From: an uncultured Ruminococcus sp.
Lineage (GTDB): Bacteria; Bacillota; Clostridia; Oscillospirales; Acutalibacteraceae
Assembly (NCBI GenBank): GCA_900539465.1
Contig: UQCF01000009.1
Span: 20,921-84,920, forward strand
Length of the DNA: 64,000 bases
Direction: 5' to 3'
Shown piece by piece: positions 9,157 to 16,923 of this stretch. Numbering within the stretch: position 1 is the stretch's first letter; each line of letters begins with the position of its first letter. The notes beneath the pieces are model-generated. The model was not told where the DNA came from. It worked only from the letters and a program-made list of their open reading frames with translations, and did not search any database. Made by a program: the position numbers and the translations under genes.

Positions 9157-9510
9157 TCATTCTTCAACGTGTTCCATGCCCATGCTTATGATTGTTCTGA
9201 CGTGTTCATCATCAAGTGCATAAAAAATTATTTTGCCCTCTCGTCTGAACTTGACAAGCTTAGCGTCTTTAAGCAGTTTTAACTGATGGCTGACAGCGGA
9301 CTGGCTTAAATTCAAAAGCTGCGCTATGTCACCCACGCAAAGTTCGCTCTCAAACAGAGCGTATAAAATTCTTATTCTTGTGCTGTCGCCGAAAACCTTA
9401 AAAAGCTCTGCAAGGTCGTATAAGTATTCGTCGGCAGGCTGCTCTTCAAGAACTTTTTTTACAACATCCTCATGTGCCGCAAGAAATTCTGACTGTTTAT
9501 CGTTTTCCAT
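9157..9510 (-). CDS. ArsR/SmtB-family metal-sensing repressor (CzrA/CadC-like)
   Basis: A 117-residue winged-helix repressor. The recognition helix region reads L-N-L-S-Q-S-A-V-S-H-Q-L-K-L-L. The C-terminus D-E-H-V-R...M-E-H-V-E-E carries the Asp-His/His-Glu set of the alpha5 zinc site seen in SmtB and CzrA. ELCVGD near residue 55 keeps only one of the two cysteines of the CadC alpha3 site. This favours zinc/cobalt sensing (inference). The start at 9510 follows AAAGGAG. It heads the operon repressor-chaperone-pump and should bind the region around its own promoter and release DNA when metal binds. Confidence 0.9.
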   Translation of the reverse strand: MENDKQSEFLAAHEDVVKKVLEEQPADEYLYDLAELFKVFGDSTRIRILYALFESELCVGDIAQLLNLSQSAVSHQLKLLKDAKLVKFRREGKIIFYALDDEHVRTIISMGMEHVEE

Positions 9511-9524
9511 TTGTATAGCTCCTT

Positions 9525-9586
9525 TCATATCAACATTTTATCAACTGTTCATATGTTATTATATTCATGTGTTTGACGTTTGTCAA
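9525..9586 (-). promoter_or_regulatory. Consensus promoter and likely operator of the metal-efflux operon
   Basis: TTGACA (9581-9586) and TATAAT (9558-9563) are exactly 17 bp apart on the minus strand. Just downstream are CATATGAACA and GTTGATAT half-site-like sequences between 9525 and 9556, in the place where ArsR-family operators are found. The operator assignment is inference. Confidence 0.75.
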
Positions 9587-9714
9587 TAGTATATTTAAAA
9601 AATTTTTTATTTATAATAAAAAAACTATAATTCACATTTGGTTCACTGAATAACCGTTTGAGAATTATAGCTTTATCTTCGGTCTGCACTGAATACGGCA
9701 GACAAATTATGTTA

Positions 9715-10473
9715 TTATATCCTGATTGCTTCCATTGCGCCGCGGTATTTTTGCAAAGTAAATTCGTCATGCGCCTCTACCGATACTCTGCCGTTATAGC
9801 CGGAGTTTTGCAGCAGCTTGACGACATTTTTATAATCGCAGCCGTCCCCTGCCGACGGCAATTTACGCGTTTTAAACTCGGCAACATGAACGTGCGCTAT
9901 AAAATCCGAATACTTTTTAAGATTTTCAAAATCTTCATTTTCGCAATACATATGATAAAGGTCGGGGTTTATTTTAAAATTCTTTTCGTTAACCGCACGG
10001 CAAAGCTGCACCGCATCGGACACGGTATTTATGGCGTTTGTCTCCTCACTTCTGAGCGGCTCAACGGCAACCGTGACACCGTATTCGCTTGCATTCTGCG
10101 CGGTAAGGCGTGAAGCGAACACAAGCTGCGACATACAACTCTCTCTGTCCGCCCCCTCGGGGAAGCTTCTTGCCGCTCCGGAGCCGAACACTGCCGTTTT
10201 TATGCCGAGTTTTGACGCTTTAGCAAAAATCGAGCGCGTATATTCGTCTATCATGGCAAAATCCATTTTGTCGCCTGTGAGCTTTATATGGGCAGGGAAA
10301 AGATTTTTAAAAACTTCGGCAAAAAGTCCCGTATCTTCGCATCTTTTCATCTGCTCTTTAATTTTGGCATCGGTCATTGAGGCAATTTCATTTGCCGAGA
10401 CCTCTATAAAGTCGCTGCCTGCCTCCTTTAATGTCTCAAGATATTCAAAGCCTGCACATATACCGAATTTCAT
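9715..10473 (-). CDS. Sugar phosphate isomerase/epimerase (xylose isomerase-like TIM barrel)
   Basis: A 252-residue AP-endonuclease-2/xylose-isomerase-like barrel. Acidic and His metal-ligand candidates at strand ends include V-A-V-E-P-L (about 148), I-N-P-D-L-Y-H (about 180), H-V-H-V-A-E-F (about 200) and V-S-V-E-A-H-D-E near the C-terminus. Such enzymes isomerise or epimerise small sugars or sugar acids with a divalent metal. The substrate is not predictable. It is 13 bases downstream of a HAD phosphatase gene on the same strand, so the two may act together on a phosphorylated sugar. Confidence 0.85.
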   Translation of the reverse strand: MKFGICAGFEYLETLKEAGSDFIEVSANEIASMTDAKIKEQMKRCEDTGLFAEVFKNLFPAHIKLTGDKMDFAMIDEYTRSIFAKASKLGIKTAVFGSGAARSFPEGADRESCMSQLVFASRLTAQNASEYGVTVAVEPLRSEETNAINTVSDAVQLCRAVNEKNFKINPDLYHMYCENEDFENLKKYSDFIAHVHVAEFKTRKLPSAGDGCDYKNVVKLLQNSGYNGRVSVEAHDEFTLQKYRGAMEAIRI

Positions 10474-10485
10474 ATTAACAGCCCC

Positions 10486-11082
10486 TTAAATGTCTAATAT
10501 TTTTTTGATGTCGTCTATAACAAAATCTGCCGCCGTCTCTTTCTTTTCTTTTGTAAAAAGGCAGCCGTAAGTGCCCGCGTTTTTGCCGGAGAGTACGTCG
10601 ATTTCTCTGTCGCCTATCATAACGGTTTCGTCTTTTTTAAGGCTATGCTTTTTTAAGAAATATTCCACCGCATCGGGTGCGGGCTTTGGCGAAAAGCCGT
10701 CCTCCGAAGTTATAAAGTCTGTGAAGCAATCGTAAATACCATATTCTTTCAAATAACAGAACACACTTTTGCCGCGGTGCGTATAAAGAAAGTTTTTGCC
10801 AATATGCGCCGTTTCTTTCAAGGTTTCGATTGTATTGGGGAAAGGAACAGCAAGCGGTTCCAAGCAAAAATTGTGCTCATATTTTCTGAATCTTTCCTTT
10901 TGCTCCTCACTCGTGCCGAAATGTTTAAAAACAGTGTCAAAATTTATTTCAAACATTTTTTGAACGGCAGGCTCGTCAATATCTATGCCATCCTCTTTCA
11001 TCATTTTGGCAAAAGCCCTTGTGATGTGAGGGTAGCTGTCAAAGAGCATACCGTCAAAATCCCAAATAAAATTCTTTATCAT
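10486..11082 (-). CDS. HAD-superfamily hydrolase (phosphoglycolate phosphatase-like)
   Basis: A 198-residue HAD phosphatase. Motif I is W-D-F-D-G-M-L-F-D-S at residue 7, with the nucleophile and acid aspartates. Motif II is the T of Y-T-H-R-G-K near residue 100. Motif IV is M-I-G-D-R-E-I-D-V near 155. The small helical cap between motifs I and II is typical of the PGP/beta-phosphoglucomutase group. It probably dephosphorylates a small metabolite. It shares a transcript with the TIM-barrel isomerase. Confidence 0.87.
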   Translation of the reverse strand: MIKNFIWDFDGMLFDSYPHITRAFAKMMKEDGIDIDEPAVQKMFEINFDTVFKHFGTSEEQKERFRKYEHNFCLEPLAVPFPNTIETLKETAHIGKNFLYTHRGKSVFCYLKEYGIYDCFTDFITSEDGFSPKPAPDAVEYFLKKHSLKKDETVMIGDREIDVLSGKNAGTYGCLFTKEKKETAADFVIDDIKKILDI

Positions 11083-11089
11083 ATTATCA

Positions 11090-11123
11090 CCAAAAAGAAA
11101 TAAGCCCCGCCGAAGCGGGGGCT
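11090..11123 (-). terminator. Terminator of secG
   Basis: AGCCCCGC / GCGGGGGCT arms (11103-11123) with a CGAA loop, followed on the minus strand by a T-rich tail. It sits 11 bases past the secG stop. Confidence 0.85.
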
Positions 11124-11133
11124 TTAGTTGAAA

Positions 11134-11385
11134 TCAATATTTAAACATGAAGAATATCGTTGTGCCGAAAGTAATAACAAAGAAAACCACAGCAAGAATT
11201 TTGGTCATTTTCTCAAGCTTCTTTTCAATGCTCTTGCCTTTGCCCTTGCCGAAGAAAGTGTCGGCACCGCCGGCGATTGCCCCCGAAAGACCTGCCGAAC
11301 GGCTCTCTTGCATAAGAACAACTATAACGATAAAAATACAAACAATGATAAGTGCTGCACCGAGTATATACTGAATTGCTGACAT
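11134..11385 (-). CDS. secG: Preprotein translocase subunit SecG
   Basis: An 83-residue protein with two membrane helices (about 5-25 and 60-80) around the conserved V-L-M-Q-E-S-R-S-A-G-L-S-G-A-I-A-G-G-A motif and the F-F-G-K-G-K-G loop. SecG is the small, non-essential subunit of the SecYEG channel and aids SecA-driven export. It is a single-gene unit with its own promoter, terminator and an ACGGAGG ribosome binding site. Confidence 0.95.
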   Translation of the reverse strand: MSAIQYILGAALIIVCIFIVIVVLMQESRSAGLSGAIAGGADTFFGKGKGKSIEKKLEKMTKILAVVFFVITFGTTIFFMFKY

Positions 11386-11417
11386 CGTTTAAACCTCCGT
11401 TAGAATTTTACTGATTT

Positions 11418-11446
11418 ATACTATCACAACAAGGCATAAATTGCAA
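11418..11446 (-). promoter_or_regulatory. Promoter of secG
   Basis: TTGCAA (11441-11446) and TAGTAT (11418-11423) on the minus strand, 17 bp apart, about 40 bases before the secG start. Confidence 0.5.
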
Positions 11447-11526
11447 TAGTTTTTTTAAATTTTAATAAATATTATTTATAGATCGGGGCAATATATTAAA
11501 GCGGAACGTCAGAGTAAAAAGCGTTT

Positions 11527-11563
11527 GCAGACTTTCCGCGGCCGTTTGGGCGGAAAGTTCTGC
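11527..11563 (-). terminator. Terminator of the family 2 glycosyltransferase gene
   Basis: The hairpin pairs GCAGACTTTCCGC with GCGGAAAGTTCTGC. On the minus strand it is followed by a short T-run. Confidence 0.65.
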
Positions 11564-11572
11564 ACAGACGGT

Positions 11573-12535
11573 CTATTTTTTTATTTTAAGAGCGAGTGAG
11601 TAGATTTTTGGCGACAAATTAAAAAGCTTAAGGTTTTTCGGCTTATCCGAAATTTCGGAATAATAATCCTTAAACAGTGAAACGGCTTCTTTTTTTACTT
11701 CAGATTTTTTGGTTGAAAGATAAACCTCGGCAAAATTGTTGCACGCCGCTTTCAAATTTTTTTGACGGATTTCTTCATAGCCTTTTCTTTTAAAATACTC
11801 TTGATGGTCGGCATAAACGGTTTTCATAATATAAAGCCTGTATTCATCTTTGGCATTTTCGTAAGACAGACTGCCGGGGCGCTTATAATAATAATACAAG
11901 CACTCATTGGTATACACCACTTTCTCTGCCTCGCCTATTGCGCGCTGGGTGAAGCTTTCGTCCTCGTTTCTGGGCAAACGCTCGTTAAATCTCAGCCCGT
12001 CAAATATTTTGCGGCGATAAAGGCAGTTCCAAACGGCGGGCACGTCGTCGGCATACCAGCCGTAGAATTTGCCGTCATAAAAAATATCGAGTGCCTCAAA
12101 TTTTGAGCGGACGGTTATCTGCGGTGCGGTTTCGCTCATCGGCTCGGAATAATCCATGCTTTCAACTCCGCGGCCGTGGCACCTTGCAATATCGGCGCCG
12201 TATTCGTTTATGAGAGTAATAAGCCGCTCGCAATATTTTTCGGAGATATAATCGTCCGAATCAATCAGCGCTATATACTCCCCTGCCGCGGCGTCAATAC
12301 CGGCATTTCTCGCAGAAGAAAGTCCGCCGTTTTTTTTGCTTATAACCTTTATGCGGCTGTCCTTTTTAGAATACTCGGCTATTATATCGCCTGTGCCGTC
12401 GGTTGAACCGTCGTTAACACATATTATCTCAAGGTTTTTATATGTCTGCGCCAAAATCGTATCAAGGCAATTTGAAATATATTTTTCAACATTGTATGAC
12501 GGCACTATGACCGATATAAGACCGCTGCTGCTCAT
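11573..12535 (-). CDS. Glycosyltransferase family 2
   Basis: A 320-residue GT-A glycosyltransferase. It begins with I-S-V-I-V-P-S-Y-N-V-E-K-Y-I, followed by I-C-V-N-D-G-S-T-D-G-T and the metal-binding A-L-I-D-S-D-D at about residue 90. R-N-E-D-E-S-F near 195 is the usual catalytic ED region. Such enzymes add sugars to capsule, exopolysaccharide or teichoic acid precursors on the inner membrane face. It follows the gyrase-like pair on the same strand by 16 bases, so it may be co-transcribed with it. Substrate unknown. Confidence 0.9.
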   Translation of the reverse strand: MSSSGLISVIVPSYNVEKYISNCLDTILAQTYKNLEIICVNDGSTDGTGDIIAEYSKKDSRIKVISKKNGGLSSARNAGIDAAAGEYIALIDSDDYISEKYCERLITLINEYGADIARCHGRGVESMDYSEPMSETAPQITVRSKFEALDIFYDGKFYGWYADDVPAVWNCLYRRKIFDGLRFNERLPRNEDESFTQRAIGEAEKVVYTNECLYYYYKRPGSLSYENAKDEYRLYIMKTVYADHQEYFKRKGYEEIRQKNLKAACNNFAEVYLSTKKSEVKKEAVSLFKDYYSEISDKPKNLKLFNLSPKIYSLALKIKK

Positions 12536-12551
12536 AAAAGCACCTCTCAGA

Positions 12552-14792
12552 TTATAATAAAGTCAACTGCTCACCTGCGTCCTCTGCGCTCGGGAGCGCG
12601 CCTGTTGACGGCAGGTTTTTGGTTTTGTATCTGTAAGGCTTTGCAAACTCGCCCTCAACATAATCTCTCACTCCGACAAGCTTGTGACCTTTTTTAAGCG
12701 TAAACACAACTATTCCCTGTGTGTCTTTAGTCGTCTTGGACGAAACCGCGCCCGTGTTTATCAAAAGCAATCTGCCTGCGCTTGATTTAAGCACAATATC
12801 TTTATCCTGTGCAATCTGCATCATGCAAGAAAGCGGGAATTTTTCGCAATATGCCTTGATTAGCTTTTTGCGGTTTGTCTTGGTCTGATATGCCGAAAGA
12901 GAAACCTTTGCGACACGTCCGTTCTCAAAAAAGAACAACACATAGCCCGAATAATCGAGCGTTACAACCATGCCGACGGTGCTCTCGCCCTCCTCCATAT
13001 CGAGCTTTGAGGGTACAAAATCACCGAGCACGCTCGCCTTGCCCATGTCAAAATCATCTGCTCTTGACTTATAGACCTGGCACTTGTTTGTGAAGAATAA
13101 AAGCTCTGCTTTGTTGGTGGTTTCAACCGTCGATACAATCTCATCACCCTCTTTGAGCTTTTGCTCGCCGCTGGTTCTGAGCGCTTGGGGAGTTATCTTT
13201 TTGAAATATCCCTCTTTTGTAAAGAAAAGAGTTACGGCATAATCGGGGATTTCCTTCTCCTGCTCCTCATAATCCGCTATCTCGTTCGCGAAGCAGATTT
13301 CGCTTCTTCTCTCTTTGCCGTATTTTTTAGAGACTTCGCCGAGCTCTTTAACGATAATCTTTTTAATCTTGGATTTGTGCGCGAGAATATCCTCCATCTC
13401 GGCAATATCCTTTTGCAGCTGCTCAACATCCTGCAATCTTTTTAATATATATTCGCGGTTCAAATGACGCAGTTTTATTTCTGCAACATATTCTGCCTGA
13501 ATTTCGTCTATACCGAAGCCTATCATAAGGTTGGGAACAACCTCGCTCTCCTCCTCGGTATTTCTGACGATGGCAATGGCTTTATCAATATCAAGAAGTA
13601 TTTTCTGAAGTCCTTTTAAAAGATGCAGCTTGTCCCTTGCCTTTGAAAGGTCAAAATAAACTCTGCGGCCGACGCACTCTATTCTGAAAGCTATCCATTC
13701 CTCAAGCAATTCTTTAACGCCCATAACTCTCGGTACGCCCGCAATAAGCACGTTGAAATTGCAGGAGAAAGTGTCCTCAAGCGGAGTCATTTTATAAAGC
13801 TTTTGCATAAGTGCGTCCGGGTCAACGCCCTTTTTAAGGTCAATGGTGATTTTAAGACCGGATTTATCCGTTTCGTCACGAATATCGCTGATTTCTCTGA
13901 CGGAGCCGGATTTGTATTTTTCGATAACCTTGTCTATTATAGCCTCTGCCGTTGTTGTGGGCGGGATTTCGGTTATTTCGATACAGCGGTTCGCCTTGTC
14001 ATAATTATAAACAGCGCGAACCTTAAATCCGCCTCTGCCGGTGCGATAGATTTCTTCCATCGTCTGTCTGTCATAAATTATCTTTGCGCCGCCGATAAAA
14101 TCGGGAGCCTTTAAGGTGTCCGCAACATTGTGGTCGGGGTCTTTGATAAGTGCGGCGGCGGTTTCGCAGACCTCGGTTAAATTAAAAGAGCAGATGGAGC
14201 TTGCCATGCCTACGGCGATACCCGTGTTGGCATTGACGAGAACAGAGGGATAGGTAACCGGCAAAAGCGTCGGCTCCGGCATGGTATTGTCATAGTTATC
14301 GACAAAATCCACCGTGTCTTTATCTATATCTCTGAAAAGCTCTGCGGCGATTTTTTCGAGCTTTGCCTCGGTATATCTCGAAGCCGCCCACTGCATATCT
14401 CTTGAATAAGCTTTACCGAAGTTACCCTTTGAGTCAACATAAGGGTGAAGCAATGCCTCATACCCGCGCGAAAGTCTGACCATTGTATCGTAAATTGCGG
14501 CGTCGCCGTGGGGATTGAGCCTCATTGTCTGACCGACTATGTTTGCGGACTTCGTCCTTGCTCCGTTTAAAAGCCCCATTTTGTACATGGTATAAAGCAG
14601 CTTTCTGTGAGCCGGCTTAAAGCCGTCTATCTCTGGAATGGCGCGCGACATTATAACACTCATGGCATACGGCATATAGTTGGTTTCGAGTGTTTCGGTT
14701 ATGGGCTGCTCAACAACAATGCCCGCACCGAGAATGTGAGCATTGGGGTTTATCTCTTCTTCTTTTTTGCTTACCTGTTTCTTTTTAGCCAA
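12552..14792 (-). CDS. Type IIA topoisomerase subunit A (GyrA/ParC-like paralogue)
   Basis: A 746-residue topoisomerase A subunit. The quinolone-resistance region and active site are clear: P-E-I-D-G-F-K-P-A-H-R-K-L near residue 55, then A-A-S-R-Y-T-E-A-K-L with the DNA-linking tyrosine near 138. The C-terminal beta-pinwheel is short and lacks the GyrA box, so this is the ParC-like type common in Clostridia beside a canonical gyrase. The start is a TTG at 14792 with AAGGGGGCG upstream. It is 13 bases from the subunit B gene, and the pair should form an A2B2 enzyme that decatenates or relaxes DNA. Confidence 0.92.
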   Translation of the reverse strand: MAKKKQVSKKEEEINPNAHILGAGIVVEQPITETLETNYMPYAMSVIMSRAIPEIDGFKPAHRKLLYTMYKMGLLNGARTKSANIVGQTMRLNPHGDAAIYDTMVRLSRGYEALLHPYVDSKGNFGKAYSRDMQWAASRYTEAKLEKIAAELFRDIDKDTVDFVDNYDNTMPEPTLLPVTYPSVLVNANTGIAVGMASSICSFNLTEVCETAAALIKDPDHNVADTLKAPDFIGGAKIIYDRQTMEEIYRTGRGGFKVRAVYNYDKANRCIEITEIPPTTTAEAIIDKVIEKYKSGSVREISDIRDETDKSGLKITIDLKKGVDPDALMQKLYKMTPLEDTFSCNFNVLIAGVPRVMGVKELLEEWIAFRIECVGRRVYFDLSKARDKLHLLKGLQKILLDIDKAIAIVRNTEEESEVVPNLMIGFGIDEIQAEYVAEIKLRHLNREYILKRLQDVEQLQKDIAEMEDILAHKSKIKKIIVKELGEVSKKYGKERRSEICFANEIADYEEQEKEIPDYAVTLFFTKEGYFKKITPQALRTSGEQKLKEGDEIVSTVETTNKAELLFFTNKCQVYKSRADDFDMGKASVLGDFVPSKLDMEEGESTVGMVVTLDYSGYVLFFFENGRVAKVSLSAYQTKTNRKKLIKAYCEKFPLSCMMQIAQDKDIVLKSSAGRLLLINTGAVSSKTTKDTQGIVVFTLKKGHKLVGVRDYVEGEFAKPYRYKTKNLPSTGALPSAEDAGEQLTLL

Positions 14793-14805
14793 ACTTAACG
14801 CCCCC

Positions 14806-16788
14806 TTAGCTGAGATCCGTCATCTCGATAAAGAGATGTCCATTATCTGTGATGTGTTGTTTTCTGCCCGCGAGGTCGTCGCCGAGGAGCATATCGAACA
14901 CCTCTGCGGTTCTCTGCGCGTCCTCCGGCTCAACCTTTATCAGTCTGCGCGTTTTGGGATTCATAGTGGTAAGCCACATCATATCGGGGTCGTTTTCGCC
15001 AAGTCCCTTTGAGCGCTGAATTGTGAATTTTTGCTTGCCGATTTCTTCGAGAGCCTGCGTTTTTTCTTTTTCGGTGTAAGCAAACCACACCTGATCCTTG
15101 CAGTTTATCTCATAAAGCGGAGTTTCGGCGATAAACACCTTGCCCTCTTCTATAAGCGTGGGCATAAGGCGGTATATCATGGTGAGTATAAGCGTCCTTA
15201 TCTGAAAGCCGTCAACGTCGGCATCGGTACAGATTATGACCTTGCTCCAGCGAAGCATATCAAGGTTAAAGGACGACAGGTTTTTGCTTGCCTTTGACTT
15301 GACCTCTACGCCGCAGCCGAGAATTTTTATAAGGTCGGTGATAATCTCATTTTTAAAGATTTTATCATACTCGCTCTTTAAGCAGTTGAGAATTTTGCCC
15401 CTGACAGGAATAACCGCCTGAAATTCGGCGTTTCTTGCCTGTTTGCACGCGCCGAGAGCAGAATCGCCCTCAACGATAAAAATTTCTCTTTCGCTTGTGT
15501 CTTTGCTGCGGCAATCTACGAATTTCTGTATTCTGTTTGTAAAATCCGTGCTTGATTGCAGGGTCTTTTTAAGGTTTTGACGGGTCGTCTCCGCCCTTAT
15601 GCGGCTTCTCATGTTAATAAGAACCTGGTCGGCAATTTTATCCGCCTCGGTCTTATTTTCTATAAAGTAAATCTCAAGCTGATGACGCAAGAAATCCGTC
15701 ATGGCTTCTTGAATGAATTTGTTGTTTATCGCCTTTTTGGTCTGGTTTTCGTATGAAGTCTGCGTTGAAAAAGAAGAAATAATAATTGCAAGGCATTCTT
15801 CAACATCTTCAAATTTAATTTTAGCGTCGTTCTTTAAATATTTGCCGCTCGTTTTAAGGTAAGAGTCTATGCTGTAAACAAAAGCGTTTCGCACCGCCTT
15901 TTCGGGTGCTCCGCCGTATTCGAGAAAGCTCGAGTTGTGGTAATATTCCTTGAGCTTCACCTTGTTTGAGAAGCAAAGAACGGCGTTTATTTTAACGCGG
16001 TAATCTTTTAAATCTTCTCTGTCTCTGCCTGTGCGCTCCGTTTGCCAGGTCTGCACCGAAGTCAGCGCATTTTCGCCGACGACCTCGTTTATATAGTCCG
16101 TTATGCCGTTATCATATTTATATTCAAAAGTCTCAAAGCTGTTTTTGCCCGTCTGATTTTTAAGGATAAACGTAACGCCTGCATTAACAATTGCCTGCTT
16201 TTTAAGCACGTCCTTATAATAATCCAGCGGAATGTCAATATCGGTAAAGACCTTTAAATCGGGGCGCCATTTTATTCTGGAGCCCGTATCACGGTGGCGG
16301 TACTCTTCTTTTTGCATTTTGCCCGAGGGCTTGCCGGCTTTAAAATTCAGCGTATATTTAAAGCCGTCGCGGTGAATTTCAGCCTCCATATATTCCGAAG
16401 AATACTGCGTGGCGCAAAGACCCAGGCCGTTGAGCCCGAGTGAGAACTCATAGCTGCCGCCGTTGTTGGTGTCATACTTTCCGCCCGCGTAGAGCTCACA
16501 AAAAACAAGCTCCCAGTTGAACTTTTTTTCTTTTTCGTTGTAATCAACAGGTATACCGCGTCCGAAATCCTGAATCTCAACGGAGTTATCCGAGAACCTT
16601 GTGACGACAATTTTATCGCCGTAGCCCTCTCTCGCCTCGTCAATGGAGTTTGAGAGTATCTCAAAAACCGAGTGCTCGCAGCCGTCAAGTCCGTCCGAGC
16701 CGAAGATGACCGCAGGACGCAGTCTGACTCTGTCCGCACCCTTGAGCGTGGTTATGGAATCGTTGCTGTAGCTTGCTTTTTTGGGCAT
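14806..16788 (-). CDS. Type IIA topoisomerase subunit B (GyrB/ParE-like paralogue)
   Basis: A 660-residue ATPase/TOPRIM subunit. The GHKL ATP site has E-I-L-S-N-S-I-D-E near residue 42, D-F-G-R-G-I-P-V near 75 and L-G-L-N-G-L-G near 118. The TOPRIM domain has F-I-V-E-G-D-S-A (about 440) and the metal-binding D-A-D-V-D-G (about 515). It drives strand passage with the subunit A encoded downstream. The start at 16788 is preferred because GGGGGTAGGCGG lies upstream; an ATG at 16803 has no ribosome binding site and would sit very near the transcript start. Confidence 0.92.
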   Translation of the reverse strand: MPKKASYSNDSITTLKGADRVRLRPAVIFGSDGLDGCEHSVFEILSNSIDEAREGYGDKIVVTRFSDNSVEIQDFGRGIPVDYNEKEKKFNWELVFCELYAGGKYDTNNGGSYEFSLGLNGLGLCATQYSSEYMEAEIHRDGFKYTLNFKAGKPSGKMQKEEYRHRDTGSRIKWRPDLKVFTDIDIPLDYYKDVLKKQAIVNAGVTFILKNQTGKNSFETFEYKYDNGITDYINEVVGENALTSVQTWQTERTGRDREDLKDYRVKINAVLCFSNKVKLKEYYHNSSFLEYGGAPEKAVRNAFVYSIDSYLKTSGKYLKNDAKIKFEDVEECLAIIISSFSTQTSYENQTKKAINNKFIQEAMTDFLRHQLEIYFIENKTEADKIADQVLINMRSRIRAETTRQNLKKTLQSSTDFTNRIQKFVDCRSKDTSEREIFIVEGDSALGACKQARNAEFQAVIPVRGKILNCLKSEYDKIFKNEIITDLIKILGCGVEVKSKASKNLSSFNLDMLRWSKVIICTDADVDGFQIRTLILTMIYRLMPTLIEEGKVFIAETPLYEINCKDQVWFAYTEKEKTQALEEIGKQKFTIQRSKGLGENDPDMMWLTTMNPKTRRLIKVEPEDAQRTAEVFDMLLGDDLAGRKQHITDNGHLFIEMTDLS

Positions 16789-16824
16789 TCCGCCTACCCC
16801 CATGATAAAAATAGTTTACAAATA

Positions 16825-16853
16825 AATATACAATATATATGAATTTTTGTCAA
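16825..16853 (-). promoter_or_regulatory. Promoter of the gyrB/gyrA-like pair
   Basis: TTGACA (16848-16853) and TATATT (16825-16830) on the minus strand with a 17-bp spacer. Confidence 0.75.
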
Positions 16854-16885
16854 GCAAAACAGCACATGCTGTGTCGAATAAAAAA

Positions 16886-16912
16886 GCGAAGATGAGGTAG
16901 CCCCACCTTCGC
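16886..16912 (-). terminator. Terminator of the dockerin-protein genes
   Basis: GCGAAGATGAGG pairs with CCACCTTCGC apart from small mismatches. On the minus strand the hairpin is followed by six Ts. It sits 12 bases after the stop at 16924. Confidence 0.8.
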
Positions 16913-16923
16913 ATAAGATTATT

